A DNA stretch of 64,000 nt from Allolobophora icterica (GCA_963556255.1 OY744616.1:14727272-14791271); one strand, 5' to 3'. Counted from the first letter of the stretch, positions 12,416 to 23,616 are shown. The notes: generated by a model from the sequence alone, not told the origin. A program made the numbers and translations.

Positions 12416-12424
12416 ATTATTTAC

Positions 12425-12830
12425 ATAAATATACATACATTCATACATACATACATGTATACATACATACGCCTCTGAATAGGTCTCTTGAAGAGGCGCT
12501 ATATAAATTTCCAGAATGAATACATACAATCACAAACATACATATATATACATACATATACAGACATCCACACATACATGCATACTTACATACATATATA
12601 CATACATACATACATAATGCATACATACATGCATGCATACAGACATACATATATACATACATACGTATACATACATACATGCATACAGACATACATATAT
12701 ACATACATACGTATACATACATACATGCATGCATACATACATGCATGCATGCATACATACATACATGCATGCATACATACATGCATGCATACATACATGC
12801 ATGCATGCATACATACATACATGCATCTCC
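12425..12830. repeat. (CATA)n/(CATG)n microsatellite interrupted by a LINE-tail motif
   Basis: TACATACA and CATGCATG units. Between two blocks, 12,478-12,522 carries AAGAGGCGCTATATAAATTT followed by CAGAATGAAT. This 40-bp motif recurs at 63,845-63,880 and is typical of LINE/SINE 3' ends. Confidence 0.85.
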
Positions 12831-12901
12831 CCGCAGATGTCAACTATACAGCACATGGCCTTTCAAAAGTTTTTGATTTGTTAGGGTGGTCGATGGTTTC
12901 T

Positions 12902-13525
12902 GTTTGAGGACGCTGTCATGACGAAGATGATTAGCGTCGCCCTCCTCTTTTATCCAGGCTTGGGACTGGCACAGCCCGAAAAGGGCAGTGACAGAGTTGG
13001 GAATACTCGATATTTCATTAGCTGTTGTCCCTTAGTTGGAATTGGTGGTCCTCAATGGCTGGTGCATCCCGCAGGGTATGACCTGGGTGGCCCTTTACAC
13101 AGTTCAACACAGCGCAGCCATTGCTTTCAGTCCAACGTAGGATTATTCTGGACTCACCCAAGGTGCGATTTGCAATTGACAGCACTCGGAAATGACCTCT
13201 TCAAAATGCATGGAGAAAATAATTCTTTAATGACAGATAGTCTGAACCGGTAGCAGAGGCAGTTCAATTCTTTACTGTCTAACATTATTCTCATTCTAAT
13301 TCCGCCACTGCTCGTACTCGAGAGCCAGTCCCAATCCTGGATAAGGAAGAGGGCGATGCTCACTAGCGTAAACTTGTCCAAAATATGGGGGGCATTTGGT
13401 CATCATTCTACACTTGCTGCATTGGGTTTACAGTCCATCTCAATTATTGGGGGGCACGTTCCCCTGGTTCCCCCAGAGTCTACGCCTATGGCGATGCTAA
13501 TCATCTATGACACAGCGTCGTTAAA
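12902..13525. mobile_element. DNA element with long (~70 bp) imperfect terminal inverted repeats
   Basis: The left terminus (GACGCTGTCATGACG, GATGATTAGCGTCGCCCTCC, TATCCAGGCTTGGGACTGGC) is mirrored at the right in inverse orientation (GCCAGTCCCAATCCTGGATA, GAGGGCGATGCT, AATCATCTATGACACAGCGT). A 130-bp MITE (13,361-13,490) interrupts the right repeat. No transposase is visible. The superfamily is not assigned; a clear target duplication was not identified. Confidence 0.65.
13361..13490. mobile_element. 130-bp hAT-type MITE nested in another element
   Basis: Ends CACTAGCGTAAACTTG and GAGTCTACGCCTATG form an imperfect inverted repeat. A perfect 8-bp duplication GCGATGCT flanks it (13,353-13,360 and 13,491-13,498). 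It lies within the right inverted repeat of the 12,902-13,525 element and so is younger than it. A similar right end is at about 29,896-29,946. Confidence 0.85.
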
Positions 13526-13980
13526 CATCATCTTACCAACCAATCTCATCATGGGCCCACCAAAATAACAATGACACTTTGAAGTTTGAGCGAATCCAAC
13601 TATTCTCAAACTGGTCAATGCAGACCTCACGGGGCCAAACAGCTGTGCCACTACTTACCATCATGTGTCATCAGACAGTCAACTTCGTTCTCATCAAACT
13701 ACAATCGGAAGAATCCTGAAAGGAATTACGCATTCTCAAGAAATGGCGACTAGGCTTCAACATATGTAGGTCTATCACTTGTACTGACACGTATAAATGT
13801 CGTTAACCTCCCCCTCCCTAACTACCCTCATGCGAAGAGCATCCGCTCTTTGATAAGGCCATACATATTTCAGTTTCCTTGGAGATAGCTTCTGCCCAGC
13901 GGCAAACGTGTACTACAATCAGATATGCATGGAGCGGATATTTATAAGGCCTACACGATATAAGAACAGTTTCTTAAGCT
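13526..13980. other. unannotated sequence
   Basis: Nothing recognised. Confidence 0.4.
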
Positions 13981-13984
13981 CACC

Positions 13985-14245
13985 CTCAGGTGGAGCCAGG
14001 TGCATGAAATGTGTCAGCGAATTCAATTCCTTAGTCTCGCCATATGGCGGCAGGTGGCCAGTCCTCTCGCTCGCCATCTGTTCTTCTCACCGACGGTGTA
14101 TACGCTCATTGTGAGCATTTTGTTGTGGACCTCGCTAGGAGAACAATTGAAACAAACATCGAAATATCCTTCTGCCCTTGCGGGGATTTAAACCTCCGAT
14201 AGCTGAGTTGAAAGTCCAGCACGCTATAGTTACTAACCATAACGC
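13985..14245 (-). mobile_element. tRNA-derived SINE (family shared with 49,975)
   Basis: Read on the minus strand the sequence contains GAGGTTTAAATCCCCGCAAG, a Pol III B-box-like motif, preceded by AACTATAGCGTGCTGGACTT. The body (GGTGGCCAGTCCTCTCGCTC on the plus strand) matches the copy at 49,975-50,155. Non-coding; 5'/3' limits are approximate. Confidence 0.55.
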
Positions 14246-14249
14246 AACC

Positions 14250-14688
14250 CACATAATTATTATATATACTGAGAGATAAGCACTGGAAGAAAAGGTACCA
14301 AAAGTGGAGTGTTTTTAGAGAGAAAATCAAGTTTGGATGTACATTTTTAAAGATTAATTTTCTGATTGTTTAGGCCTGTACTTAATCGAAATAATGCCGG
14401 GACACAGAAATTTAATATTAGGCCTATTATTTAAATGACAATTGTTTACTGATGAAAGGTAACATATTTAACTTATTTTCTTCGTTACTATTTTATTTAC
14501 TCTCTGAAGAATGCCAACTCTACAAGCACAAAAGAAACTTTGTGGTGTTCATATATTTAAGACAAGTAATTTATACCGATTTACCTATTGTTTGAGTGAA
14601 ATTAATGTGTTATAAAGTTAAACTACTGGCAGGCTACTGGCGATAGTGTCTATAACAGACTCAGCAATCACCTGTTCTGGCACGAACA
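14250..14688. other. unannotated AT-rich sequence
   Basis: No gene or repeat recognised. Contains two AGGCCT motifs near 14,370 and 14,422. Confidence 0.4.
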
Positions 14689-14689
14689 G

Positions 14690-14870
14690 CGTACAGTAAG
14701 TCCTGCTGATCTTCCGGTATATATTCAGGCGGAGCGTGTCGAACAGATAGGAATGGCGTTGCTGTCAACCCGAGTAAGAGCAACGCAGCTCTCGTGAATA
14801 AGCTGGTGCCCTGCGCTTAGCTTTAGAGCAGCGCTTTAGAAATCTGGAGTTTACGATTACAATTATTACG
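14690..14870 (+). mobile_element. LINE 3' end, (GATTAC)n-tail family
   Basis: GTGAATAAGCTGGTGCCCTG, then GCGCTTTAGAAATCTGGAG and TTACGATTACAATTATTACG match the 3' end of the L2-like LINE described at 28,725-29,524, here on the plus strand and 5'-truncated. Confidence 0.65.
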
Positions 14871-15598
14871 AAGCCAGGTATACGAATGGCGTCAATCTAG
14901 TCTACAGAATCGAGTGTGAGGCTCACCGATTATATCACTTCAGTGACAGGTAAAAGTGGGGTCTATCATAATCGAAGGTCGTGAAACAAGTAACTCGTCT
15001 TCTGTCTTCATATGTGCAGCTCTTCATCATATCCCTACCATCAACGCTGCATGATTGTGGCAGCTCACTTCATAAAAAGTCGGGACTTACAAGAACTTCT
15101 GATATAACACGTGTACAAAGTTTTAGCCGAAACTGAACTTTATGAACTGCGGTCTTCAAAAATCTGCAATTGTTTATATCGATTTTCTCATAAGCGAAGT
15201 TTTATATGGGTCATGTATGGACTTTTTAGTTTTTATTAGGTTTTGGGGACGCTGTGAGAAAAAAATTGGCACATTTGCCCCAATAACATTAATAAACGAG
15301 AGGGCACACTCACACACATATATCATAGCTATGACTAATTAGGACCTTTAACATGTGATCATCTATTGCAGAGACATGATAAAATCAAGATATATAGACA
15401 GCAGAGACGCAGACATTCAGGCTGAAATGCAGCAGTAACAAGTAAGACAGACAGACATACAAACACGATGGAAAGTCACACACGGAGAAATGCACAGAAT
15501 ACAAAGCAGACACACAAATACAGAAGCAAAGACATGAAAAGGCACAAACACAAGCACAAATACACAGAGATATACTGTCGTCTGGCGAAGCAGTTATG
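14871..15598. other. unannotated sequence
   Basis: No gene recognised. A purine/CA-rich, GACA-containing stretch lies at about 15,440-15,570. Confidence 0.4.
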
Positions 15599-15599
15599 A

Positions 15600-15771
15600 G
15601 GCGGCGACGACCATCGTTCCATCCATCCGTAAATCCATCTGTCCATCCATTCATCCATCCATCGTTCCATCCATACATCCATTCACCCATCCATCTATCT
15701 ATCCACCCACCCACCCACCCACCCACCCACCCATCCATCCATTAACCCAACCAACCATCCATCCGTCCATC
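15600..15771. repeat. (CATC)n microsatellite, left flank of LTR element
   Basis: CCATCCATC units with CCACCCA and CCGT variants. It ends directly at the LTR border. The matching repeat on the other side (27,685-27,930) indicates a single target tract. Confidence 0.95.
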
Positions 15772-17986
15772 TGTGACGTTCGTCGCTCGAGATCAACTAA
15801 CCCTTCATCAGACGTGGTACCAATTTGTGTCGGTCTTACCCGAGACGCTGCTTCGTCGTCGGGCTGGGTTCGGCTCCAGCCAACCGACCTTCTGGAGTCG
15901 CCCGGGTCACTATCTTGTCTACTTCTGCTGTAGACGAGCGGTTCCCTGTCTCCGCTCTCAGTGCCCATTTCTCCAAGAGGAGGTCCCGAGGGTATCGCTT
16001 GTTTGCGAACAGTGTCGCTGTCAAGCTCCATCTCACTTTCGGACTCTGCCGCTGCCGCGGTCGCCGGGTGGGCAACGTCCTCGTCCTCAGGATGGCCGTC
16101 CTTTAGAACAGGGTTCGCTCTCTTGCCGGCAGGAGTCCTCAGCTTCCTGTGAGATCTCTTAGTCAAAGACTTCCTCTTTTTCTCCACCTTAACCGAACCC
16201 TCGCGTACCATTCTGCATCTCATGACTCTCGAGTTATCGTCAATAGGGGAAAACTCTGAACGTTCTCCTGTCCGAGAGGACAAGGTGTACATCTGACGAG
16301 TCGTCACGTCGTGCCGTCTCAAACACGCGAACATCTTGCGATAATATATGCACGTGTAATATTAACGCGGTGTACTGGTCTCACGACACTCTCTTCTGAT
16401 AGGACAGGTTCTAGGTCTAAAACCTCCCTAACCGCACGCAGAACTGGGTTCCGACCGGCGCACGAGGTGGGCCCTACTTCGCACTTCGGTCAGTTCTCGG
16501 AACTACGTGTTTCGATCACCAAGTTATTTGCTCTGAATAACGACTGGTTTGAATACAAGATTTTCCTGACTCTATCGTTTTCCTGGTCTTACCGCACTGT
16601 AATCAGTTGTCGGGCGGTCTTTTCCCGTACTGCGGTCTTTCGGTAACAGTGGTCTTTCCCAGTAACTATTTTTAGTTACCGGGCGATGGAGCCCCTCCAA
16701 CGCTCCACCGGCGTGTCAGCCATCCAAGTGTCACAATCCAAATGTAACGCCGACCCCGTAAGGTTACCAGAATGTCCTGAATTTTGTTCCCAAGAATTTC
16801 CGAATTTTGGTTCCCTAACGAGGGTCACGCTTACTCCCACAGGTAACCGGACAAGCTCCGATCGCGGAGTTCTTCAAACCCCAAGAGGGAATTTCCTGCC
16901 TGTCGCCAAATTTACCCTTATTATCGTTTTTGTACTAAATTGGTTTTTTCAGGTATCCCGACGGTCACTTCACCGAGTGCCGAAGTCGCGTAAAACTCTC
17001 CCAGCCGAGGACGCCGAAGTCGCGTAAAATTCTCCCGGCCGAGTACGCCGAAAGTGCGTAGAACTTCCCTTGTGTCGAGTACGCCGAAATCGCGTAAAAC
17101 TCTTCTCAGTGGATAAAACCAAACACTGTCGGATCTTGGAGTTCTTCAAACTCCAAGAGGGATTTCCTTGCCCGACGCCAAATTTACTCTTGGTTTCAAG
17201 GATTTCAGAATTCCAGAAAATGGCTACCTTAAGAAGGTCACCTCTACTCTCATGGGTTACCGGACAAGCTCCGATCGCGGAGTTCTTCAAAACCCAAGAG
17301 GGACTTTCCTGCCCGTCGCCAAATTCACCCTGGTTTTCGATCTCACACTGAATTGGTTTTCCTGTGTATCAACGGTATCCTTCCCCGAGTATTACTCAGC
17401 CGTAGATTTCCCACGATCGGGATCTAGCCCGCTTCGCGATCAACTGAGGGATCGGCGCTGTCGGCCCGTCTCCCAACAGTGAACTTCTTTAGCTGTACTC
17501 GGGATCGCCTGATTATATTATTCGGACGCCCCTTTCGTCCGTAAATATATTTGTACTAACCGGAAACTCGAACTCTGACTCTGTCGTAACCAAATTCACT
17601 CGCCTACCACACTGAGTGCAGTATATTTAAATCGGTAACTGAATCGCTAACCAACAACGCTGTTTGACAGTATTGCTATGTATGAAGAGTCGAACCAACT
17701 CTTCACGTATAAAGCAGCACACCGTGAGGCAGGCTCTATGCATCCCAAATGAGCGCGTCTGCTCGCTATGCGCTGGCTTTACACCGTCGATCGGGCTTCC
17801 CTAGCACGGTCGTTGCTGGACAGTCGCCTATTGAAATTAAATAAAAATTAAATGATCGATGCTGGGTCTTCGCATGAAAAATTAAGAGAAACGATGCTGT
17901 TCCCTTCGCATGTAAACTGAAAGAAAACGATGCTATTCGCATAAAATAAATCTTCCCACATACGCACGGTAACCTTGACCGCCACA
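15772..17986 (-). repeat. 3' LTR of the Ty3/gypsy element
   Basis: Appears identical to 25,470-27,684 (constant offset 9,698). The LTR-borne start of ORF1 is also present here (from 16,334 downward) but runs out of the element into the CATC repeat, so this copy gives only a meaningless tail. Confidence 0.95.
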
Positions 17987-17997
17987 CTCTCCCCACC
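17987..17997 (-). promoter_or_regulatory. polypurine tract
   Basis: On the minus strand GGTGGGGAGAG directly precedes the 3' LTR TGTGGCGG. This is the expected plus-strand primer site. Confidence 0.75.
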
Positions 17998-18124
17998 TTA
18001 CTTAGATGCGGAGCATCTCTGCCAAAATCGGGGACCTTAATCAAACGTGACAGGAACATCCCCAACCCAGATCCACTTAGAGAGCAAGGAACCAAATGCA
18101 CCTTTGGTTATAGGGCGGAATATC

Positions 18125-18189
18125 AACAATCTCGGCACCCTGCACGTACGCCAAACCTAGCGACAGCCTATTTAATGATGCTTTCGATC
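18125..18189. repeat. partial copy of the gag frame-break sequence in the 3' untranslated region
   Basis: Two 31-nt blocks (18,125-18,155 and 18,159-18,189) are identical to 23,560-23,590 and 23,608-23,638, which span the ORF1/ORF2 junction. The spacer is 3 nt here and 17 nt in gag. The flanks do not match. Confidence 0.9.
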
Positions 18190-18451
18190 GGAACCACCAC
18201 CCTACTGGCAACCTGTCGTACCTGACAAATCGCCAACCTTAACAGGCCCTCTATCATGAACCTGAGCTCTACCGGACCCCAAGGGCCAGGAGAACTTAAG
18301 GAGAGAAAAGTCGCCCACTGTCTCCCGATCTGGTAACCATCGTCGATCAGTCACACCCGGTACCACTTCAAAATCGTGAAAGCAAAAAAACAATGTTTAT
18401 CGAAAACATATCATCAAAAGGAAACTTAAACAGTCATTCACTGACAATCTG

Positions 18452-18820
18452 CAAAACCAACGCAATTAAGCGTTCTGGTAGCACAGGTACTGTATGCTCC
18501 CAGATACCGCTCAAAAGAAATACTCTCATCAAAAGGGCAACTGAAACATGGGACTCGAATAGTCAATGAAACCAACGCAATTAAGCGTTCTGGTAGCACA
18601 GGTACTGTATGCTCCCAGATACCGCTCAAAAGAAATACTCTCATCAAAAGGGCAACTGAAACATGGGACTCGAATAGTCAATGAAACCAACGCAATTAAG
18701 CGTTCTGGTAGCACAGGTACTGTATGCTCCCAGATACCGCTCAAAAGAAATACTCTCATCAAAAGGGCAACTGAAACATGGGACTCGAATAGTCAATGAA
18801 ACCAACGCAATTAAGCGTTC
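18452..18820. repeat. 115-bp tandem repeat between pol and 3' LTR
   Basis: The block beginning CGCAATTAAGCGTTCTGG recurs at 18,461, 18,576, 18,691 and 18,806, exactly 115 bp apart, and the two full inner units look identical. It lies in the untranslated 3' part of the element. The unit contains the palindrome CGCAATTAAGCG. Confidence 0.95.
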
Positions 18821-18885
18821 ATCTAGTTGGTCCTAGATACACGTCTGCTTCAGAAGGTCACTAACAAGGACTTCTACAGTCGTAG

Positions 18886-21800
18886 TCATCCATCCAAGCG
18901 AGGTCTTCGTCTCGTCCGTCGTCCAGGTGGCAATTCTGGATCAGCGGTCTCGTCTGGATTCTCTGAAGGTTCCTCTGGTTCATGTTCTGCATTAGGATCT
19001 TGAGCCAGGACTGGCCAGTCTACTGTAGGTAACTCAAGATTTCTGTCCCTCTCCGGTAACCAGGTACTCGGAGGTTTACCGTAAAACGGCTTCAATTTAT
19101 CCACGTGCACAACCATTAGCGTGGATTTCGGACTCTTCTGAATCCGGTACAGACACGGACTGAGCACTTGAATAACCAAGAATGGGCCGGTGTAATAGCG
19201 AGCCCATTTTGTCTTCCTTCCACTTCTTAGCCGAGGGTAGTAATAGTAAACCCAATCTCCTTGAGCGAACTTGCTAGGTCTCACTCTCAAATCGTAGGCT
19301 TTTTTCCTTCTTTCTGCTACTCTCTTTAACTGTTCTCGTACAAGCCGATACGATCGTTCCATTTTCTCTTTCTGTTTCTCCACGTACTCTTCCATGTCAC
19401 TGTAAGACGGTCTCTCGAACTCTGTAACTTGGGCTAGAATCAAGTCTAATGGCGTATGGTTCTCTCTTCCCAGGAACAGGAAATTAGGTGTCCGTTGGGT
19501 CGCTTCATGTTCAGTACCTCGATATGCCGCCATTACATATGGTACATGAACATCCCAATCCTTTTGTCGTTCCGACACTACCTTTCCGATCAACAGGTTC
19601 AATGTTCTGTGGAACCTTTCGATCATTCCGTTACCAGAGGGTCGATATGGAGTCGTACGTACTTTGTCAATCTCCATGCGTTTACACAGCTCTTTGAATA
19701 ACTTCGACTCAAAACACGGTCCCTGATCCGTCAGGATCTGGCGTGGCATACCAAACCTCGAGAACACGTGTACCATAAGCGATTCTGCCACAGTAACGGC
19801 CTCTTGGTTTCTGATAGGCAGAGCTTCAGCCCATCTCGAGAAGTAATCTATCGCTGTCAGTATGTATTTGTTGCCTTTACTTGATACAGGATGCGGACCA
19901 GTTATATCAATTCCGAATCTCTCCATTGGTTCACCGACCACAGGAGTCTGCATGTAACCCTGTCTTGGAGGTTTCTCCCTTCGATAACGAGCACAGCGAT
20001 CGCACCTTTGGCAGAACCGTCTAACATCGTCCTTCCAACTCGGCCAATACGCCCGGCGTTGCAACTGCGTTAAACTCTTCCGAATCCCGAAATGTCCTCC
20101 GGCAAAGCTTGCGTGTGTTAACTGAAGCATCTCTTGCCGTAGAGATAAGGGCACAACTAACTGAGATCGCTCAGCTTTTCCCGTGTTACCCTGAATCCAG
20201 CCTCTGTATAACACTCCTTGCAGGACTTCCAGCTGATTCCAGTTGCTCACCAACACTTTCACCTCTCCGTTAGCAGGTGATAGTTCCGCCTGTGTTGGAT
20301 GATGCTTCGACTCCTTCCAATCAAGGACCGTACCAATATTGCAATCGCTCTGCTGTTCTCTTCGAAGAAACTCCTTTGTCCAACGGATTTCCTGGCCTGT
20401 ATCTTCACTGGTAACCTCGGAGCGCGTTACTTCTCCGATCGGACGTGCCCACATCACGTCTTCATTCGTAACTCTCATGGTAACCACTTTAGGTTGTTCC
20501 TCACCCGGACCTCTAGACATCGCGTCTGCGTTACCGTGTTTTGCTCCCGGTCTGTGACATATCTCCATGTCAAACTCCTCTATCATCTCTAACCAACGAG
20601 CCTGTTGGCCAATCGGTTCCGGTGTTCTGCGTAACCACTGAAGTGCGGAGTGGTCTGTTCTGAGTAGGAATTTACTACCCAGTAAATACTGACGAAACTC
20701 TTTCAAGAAATACACCACAGCTAACAACTCTCGCCTGGTAACGTTGTAGTTCCGTTCCGCCGTCGACAAGAGCCGACTCGCGTAACAAATCACTGTCTCT
20801 TCTCCTTCTTGTACTTGCGATAACACCGCTCCAATGGCGTATGCCGAGGCATCCGTATCTAGGATGTACTGGCCCTCGTCGTTCGGTAACCCAAGTATAG
20901 GTGCGGAAACCAACTTTCGTTTAAGTTCTTCGAAAGCTCCCTGACATTCGTCAGTCCAATGGAACGGTACATTTTTTCTGGTCAGAAAATGAAGTGGTTG
21001 AGCTACCACCGCGAAATCATGTATGAAACGTCGGTAATAGGAGCAACGACCAACGAAGGATCTGACTTGCCTCAAGTTCCGAGGAGCAGACCATTCTTCT
21101 ACGGCCTTGATCTTGCTCGGATCCGTCGCGACCCCTTCTTCACTCAAAACGTGACCAAGAAACAATACTCTCTGTTGTAACAGGTAACATTTGGATGGTT
21201 TCAGCTTGAGATTATACTCTTGTAATCTCCTGAAAATCATCTCTAGACGTTGCATGTGCGTCTCTACGTCCCTCGAGAACACAATTATGTCATCCAAGTA
21301 AACCAGACAGATGTCATAGTTTAGCCCTGTCAAGACTAAGTTCATTAGTCGACAAAACGAGGCCGGACTATTGCACAATCCGAAAGGTAACACTTTGAAT
21401 TGAAAGCTGCCCCTTCTCGTAACGAACCCGGTCTTGTGTTTGTCTCTTGGGTGCAAGGCCATCTGGTGATAACCTGCTCTCAAATCGAACGTACTGTACC
21501 ATCTGGCGCCACCCAGGGTATCTAAACTCTCGCGGATAAGGGGTAACGGATGAGCATCTTTCCGTGTTTTCAGGTTCAGTTGCCTGTAATCGATACAGAA
21601 ACGCATACTGCCATCCTTTTTCTTAACCATTACGACATTGGATGCCCATTCCGATATCGAAGGTTCAATGATTCCTTGTCTCAACATGTCTTCTACCTGA
21701 CGATCAACTTCCGGTAACATGGAAAGCGGTTGACGTCTCAAAGGTTGCCGAACTGGTTTCTCCTGTCCCGTATCGATTTCGTGTTGGATCACCGAAGTGA

Positions 21801-23616
21801 ATCCGTTATCACTTTCGTTAAGGGAAAACGTTGCGCTGTACGTTAGCACAAGTTTTCGTAACCTGATTCGCTCTTCTTCCGAAATGTCTGCTGGCACTTC
21901 TTCCCATAGTCGTTTTAGGGTCTGTTCGGCAAGTGGGTTGAGCGTCTGCTCCGCTACACTGGTCGTTGTACTAATCTTCGATCCAAACCGGTCAGTCGTA
22001 CTTTGCTGCTTTCCTTGGCGTTCCTCCGGATAACCTGGGCCCATAGGCTTCTCCGGATTTTCGCTTCGGTAAGGCTCATCATACGATTCCGTTCTGGCTC
22101 GATTAACTGTCACATCGACTACGTTCACTCGCTCCAGCGGACATTCAGTCCGTTTCTTGACTAGCGAATCTCTGTCTCCAACATTCAACATCCTGATCCA
22201 CACTTCCGTGTCTCTTCCTGTCACCAACGTACGTCCGATTATCAAATCTTTTGATAATTCCATTGGAATGGTCGTCCAATCTTCGTTATCTTTTTGGAAA
22301 TGCGGGTATACTACCCAAGCTGGAACGTCGACTTCGCTCCTTGGAGGAACTATTATGTCCTCTTGCACAATAACCCTCCGGCACATGGACTCGGTAACGA
22401 CCTCTTTCAGAGGGATCTTCTCTCTCCCAAGGAAAACGCATCGACTTGCGAAGTCCCATCTTGCCTGATTGGCTTCCAGCCAAGATAACCCCAAGATCAC
22501 TTCTGTCACTTGGTCTGTAACTAGACAGGGTACAGGGTACACCTGCTTTCCGATCCGAATCTTAAGGTTAGTTTCACCATCCACCTTAATCTGACTTCCA
22601 TTAGCGGCTAGGAGTCGCTGTTCTGACGGTACTAGCACAGCGTCTAGCACGAAACGTCGTGGCACAAGTGACATTTCACTTCCAGAATCAAGTAGACAGT
22701 GTATACGTTTTCCTGCCAGTCTCGCAACCACGTAGGCCACCCTACTGCCTTTGACCAGTCGGTTTTGGGTTTCCTCTTGTATCGGTTCAGCCTTTGTAGG
22801 TTCACTGGTACCAGTTGCACCATTCGTCTCAGCGTTTCTCTGAGGACAAAATCGCTTCATGTGTCCTTTTCGTTTGCACAAGTAGCATTCGATATCCGGG
22901 TTACGCAACCGTGTGGGCGGATAAATCCGTCGCCACCCCACATTCGGTTCGGTTGTCCTCTGATCTCCCACAGCTAGATCAGAACTGTTCTCCCTTTCAT
23001 GAGGATTTCTCGGAACGATGCCCAAATTCTGATTTATTGTCACTCGATCAAGTTCTCTTGAAAGATTTTTAATCTTTCGCTCGAGATCTTCTAGACGACG
23101 AGACTGTTGCCCCTCAGTGCTCGAGTCTTTTCGGTCTTCCATGGTAACTTTAACTCTCGCGTGTCTCCGGTCTAAATCACCACCTTGTGTCGAAGATCGA
23201 CCATAGGCATCCAACCTCACCGCATGTTTATACGCCGCTTCGAGGTTAACTGGTTCTCGCTCGCGCACCTTCTGCCCCAAATCCTGGTTTGCCAGTGCAT
23301 CAATGAAAGCGTCACAAGCGACCGTCTCGACGATATCACTTGTTGGTCCTGGGTATGCCAAAGCCATTAGCCTCCTTACTTCCTGCACTACACTACTCAG
23401 CGTTTCTCCGTGAGCCTGCCGGTAAGTGCGAAGTTTCATCCGATATAGGCTAGTTTGGTCATCAGACCCGTACCGGGCCTTAAGCCGCTCAACAAGTTCT
23501 CGCCAAGACACGTCCCTCTGTGCACCCATGTCCCACAACAGCTGCGAAGCGGGACCCGTAACAATCTCGGCACCCTGCACGTACGCCAAAACGATGAGAA
23601 CCGTGATAGCGACAGC
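18886..23616 (-). CDS. pol: ORF2: gag C-terminal part plus pol polyprotein
   Basis: Open from just after TAG (23,617-23,619) to TGA at 18,886. No ATG lies at its beginning, so it must be expressed by fusion, splicing or shift. Numbering from 23,589: rest of capsid fold (GPASQLLWDMGAQ to ~130), CCHC knuckle CYLCKRKGHMKRFC (~233), aspartic protease LLDSGSEMSLV (~298), reverse transcriptase with VYLDDIIVF (~763), RNase H LDTDASAYAIGAVLSQ (~909), integrase HHCC zinc domain (~1157), and the D-D-E core at IDITGPH (~1226), LTDQGPCFE (~1287) and GMIERFHRT (~1321). A GPF/Y-type module (YYTGPFLVIQV) follows; no chromodomain is apparent. All catalytic motifs are intact, consistent with a young element. 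Confidence 0.95.
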   Translation of the reverse strand, partial: AVAITVLIVLAYVQGAEIVTGPASQLLWDMGAQRDVSWRELVERLKARYGSDDQTSLYRMKLRTYRQAHGETLSSVVQEVRRLMALAYPGPTSDIVETVACDAFIDALANQDLGQKVREREPVNLEAAYKHAVRLDAYGRSSTQGGDLDRRHARVKVTMEDRKDSSTEGQQSRRLEDLERKIKNLSRELDRVTINQNLGIVPRNPHERENSSDLAVGDQRTTEPNVGWRRIYPPTRLRNPDIECYLCKRKGHMKRFCPQRNAETNGATGTSEPTKAEPIQEETQNRLVKGSRVAYVVARLAGKRIHCLLDSGSEMSLVPRRFVLDAVLVPSEQRLLAANGSQIKVDGETNLKIRIGKQVYPVPCLVTDQVTEVILGLSWLEANQARWDFASRCVFLGREKIPLKEVVTESMCRRVIVQEDIIVPPRSEVDVPAWVVYPHFQKDNEDWTTIPMELSKDLIIGRTLVTGRDTEVWIRMLNVGDRDSLVKKRTECPLERVNVVDVTVNRARTESYDEPYRSENPEKPMGPGYPEERQGKQQSTTDRFGSKISTTTSVAEQTLNPLAEQTLKRLWEEVPADISEEERIRLRKLVLTYSATFSLNESDNGFTSVIQHEIDTGQEKPVRQPLRRQPLSMLPEVDRQVEDMLRQGIIEPSISEWASNVVMVKKKDGSMRFCIDYRQLNLKTRKDAHPLPLIRESLDTLGGARWYSTFDLRAGYHQMALHPRDKHKTGFVTRRGSFQFKVLPFGLCNSPASFCRLMNLVLTGLNYDICLVYLDDIIVFSRDVETHMQRLEMIFRRLQEYNLKLKPSKCYLLQQRVLFLGHVLSEEGVATDPSKIKAVEEWSAPRNLRQVRSFVGRCSYYRRFIHDFAVVAQPLHFLTRKNVPFHWTDECQGAFEELKRKLVSAPILGLPNDEGQYILDTDASAYAIGAVLSQVQEGEETVICYASRLLSTAERNYNVTRRELLAVVYFLKEFRQYLLGSKFLLRTDHSALQWLRRTPEPIGQQARWLEMIEEFDMEICHRPGAKHGNADAMSRGPGEEQPKVVTMRVTNEDVMWARPIGEVTRSEVTSEDTGQEIRWTKEFLRREQQSDCNIGTVLDWKESKHHPTQAELSPANGEVKVLVSNWNQLEVLQGVLYRGWIQGNTGKAERSQLVVPLSLRQEMLQLTHASFAGGHFGIRKSLTQLQRRAYWPSWKDDVRRFCQRCDRCARYRREKPPRQGYMQTPVVGEPMERFGIDITGPHPVSSKGNKYILTAIDYFSRWAEALPIRNQEAVTVAESLMVHVFSRFGMPRQILTDQGPCFESKLFKELCKRMEIDKVRTTPYRPSGNGMIERFHRTLNLLIGKVVSERQKDWDVHVPYVMAAYRGTEHEATQRTPNFLFLGRENHTPLDLILAQVTEFERPSYSDMEEYVEKQKEKMERSYRLVREQLKRVAERRKKAYDLRVRPSKFAQGDWVYYYYPRLRSGRKTKWARYYTGPFLVIQVLSPCLYRIQKSPKSTLMVVHVDKLKPFYGKPPSTWLPERDRNLELPTVDWPVLAQDPNAEHEPEEPSENPDETADPELPPGRRTRRRPRLDG

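Noticed and set aside
15699..16334. 211-codon frame ending in MDGWMVGW
   Set aside because: It is the LTR-coded start of the retrotransposon frame in the 3' LTR running into the CATC repeat, not a gene.
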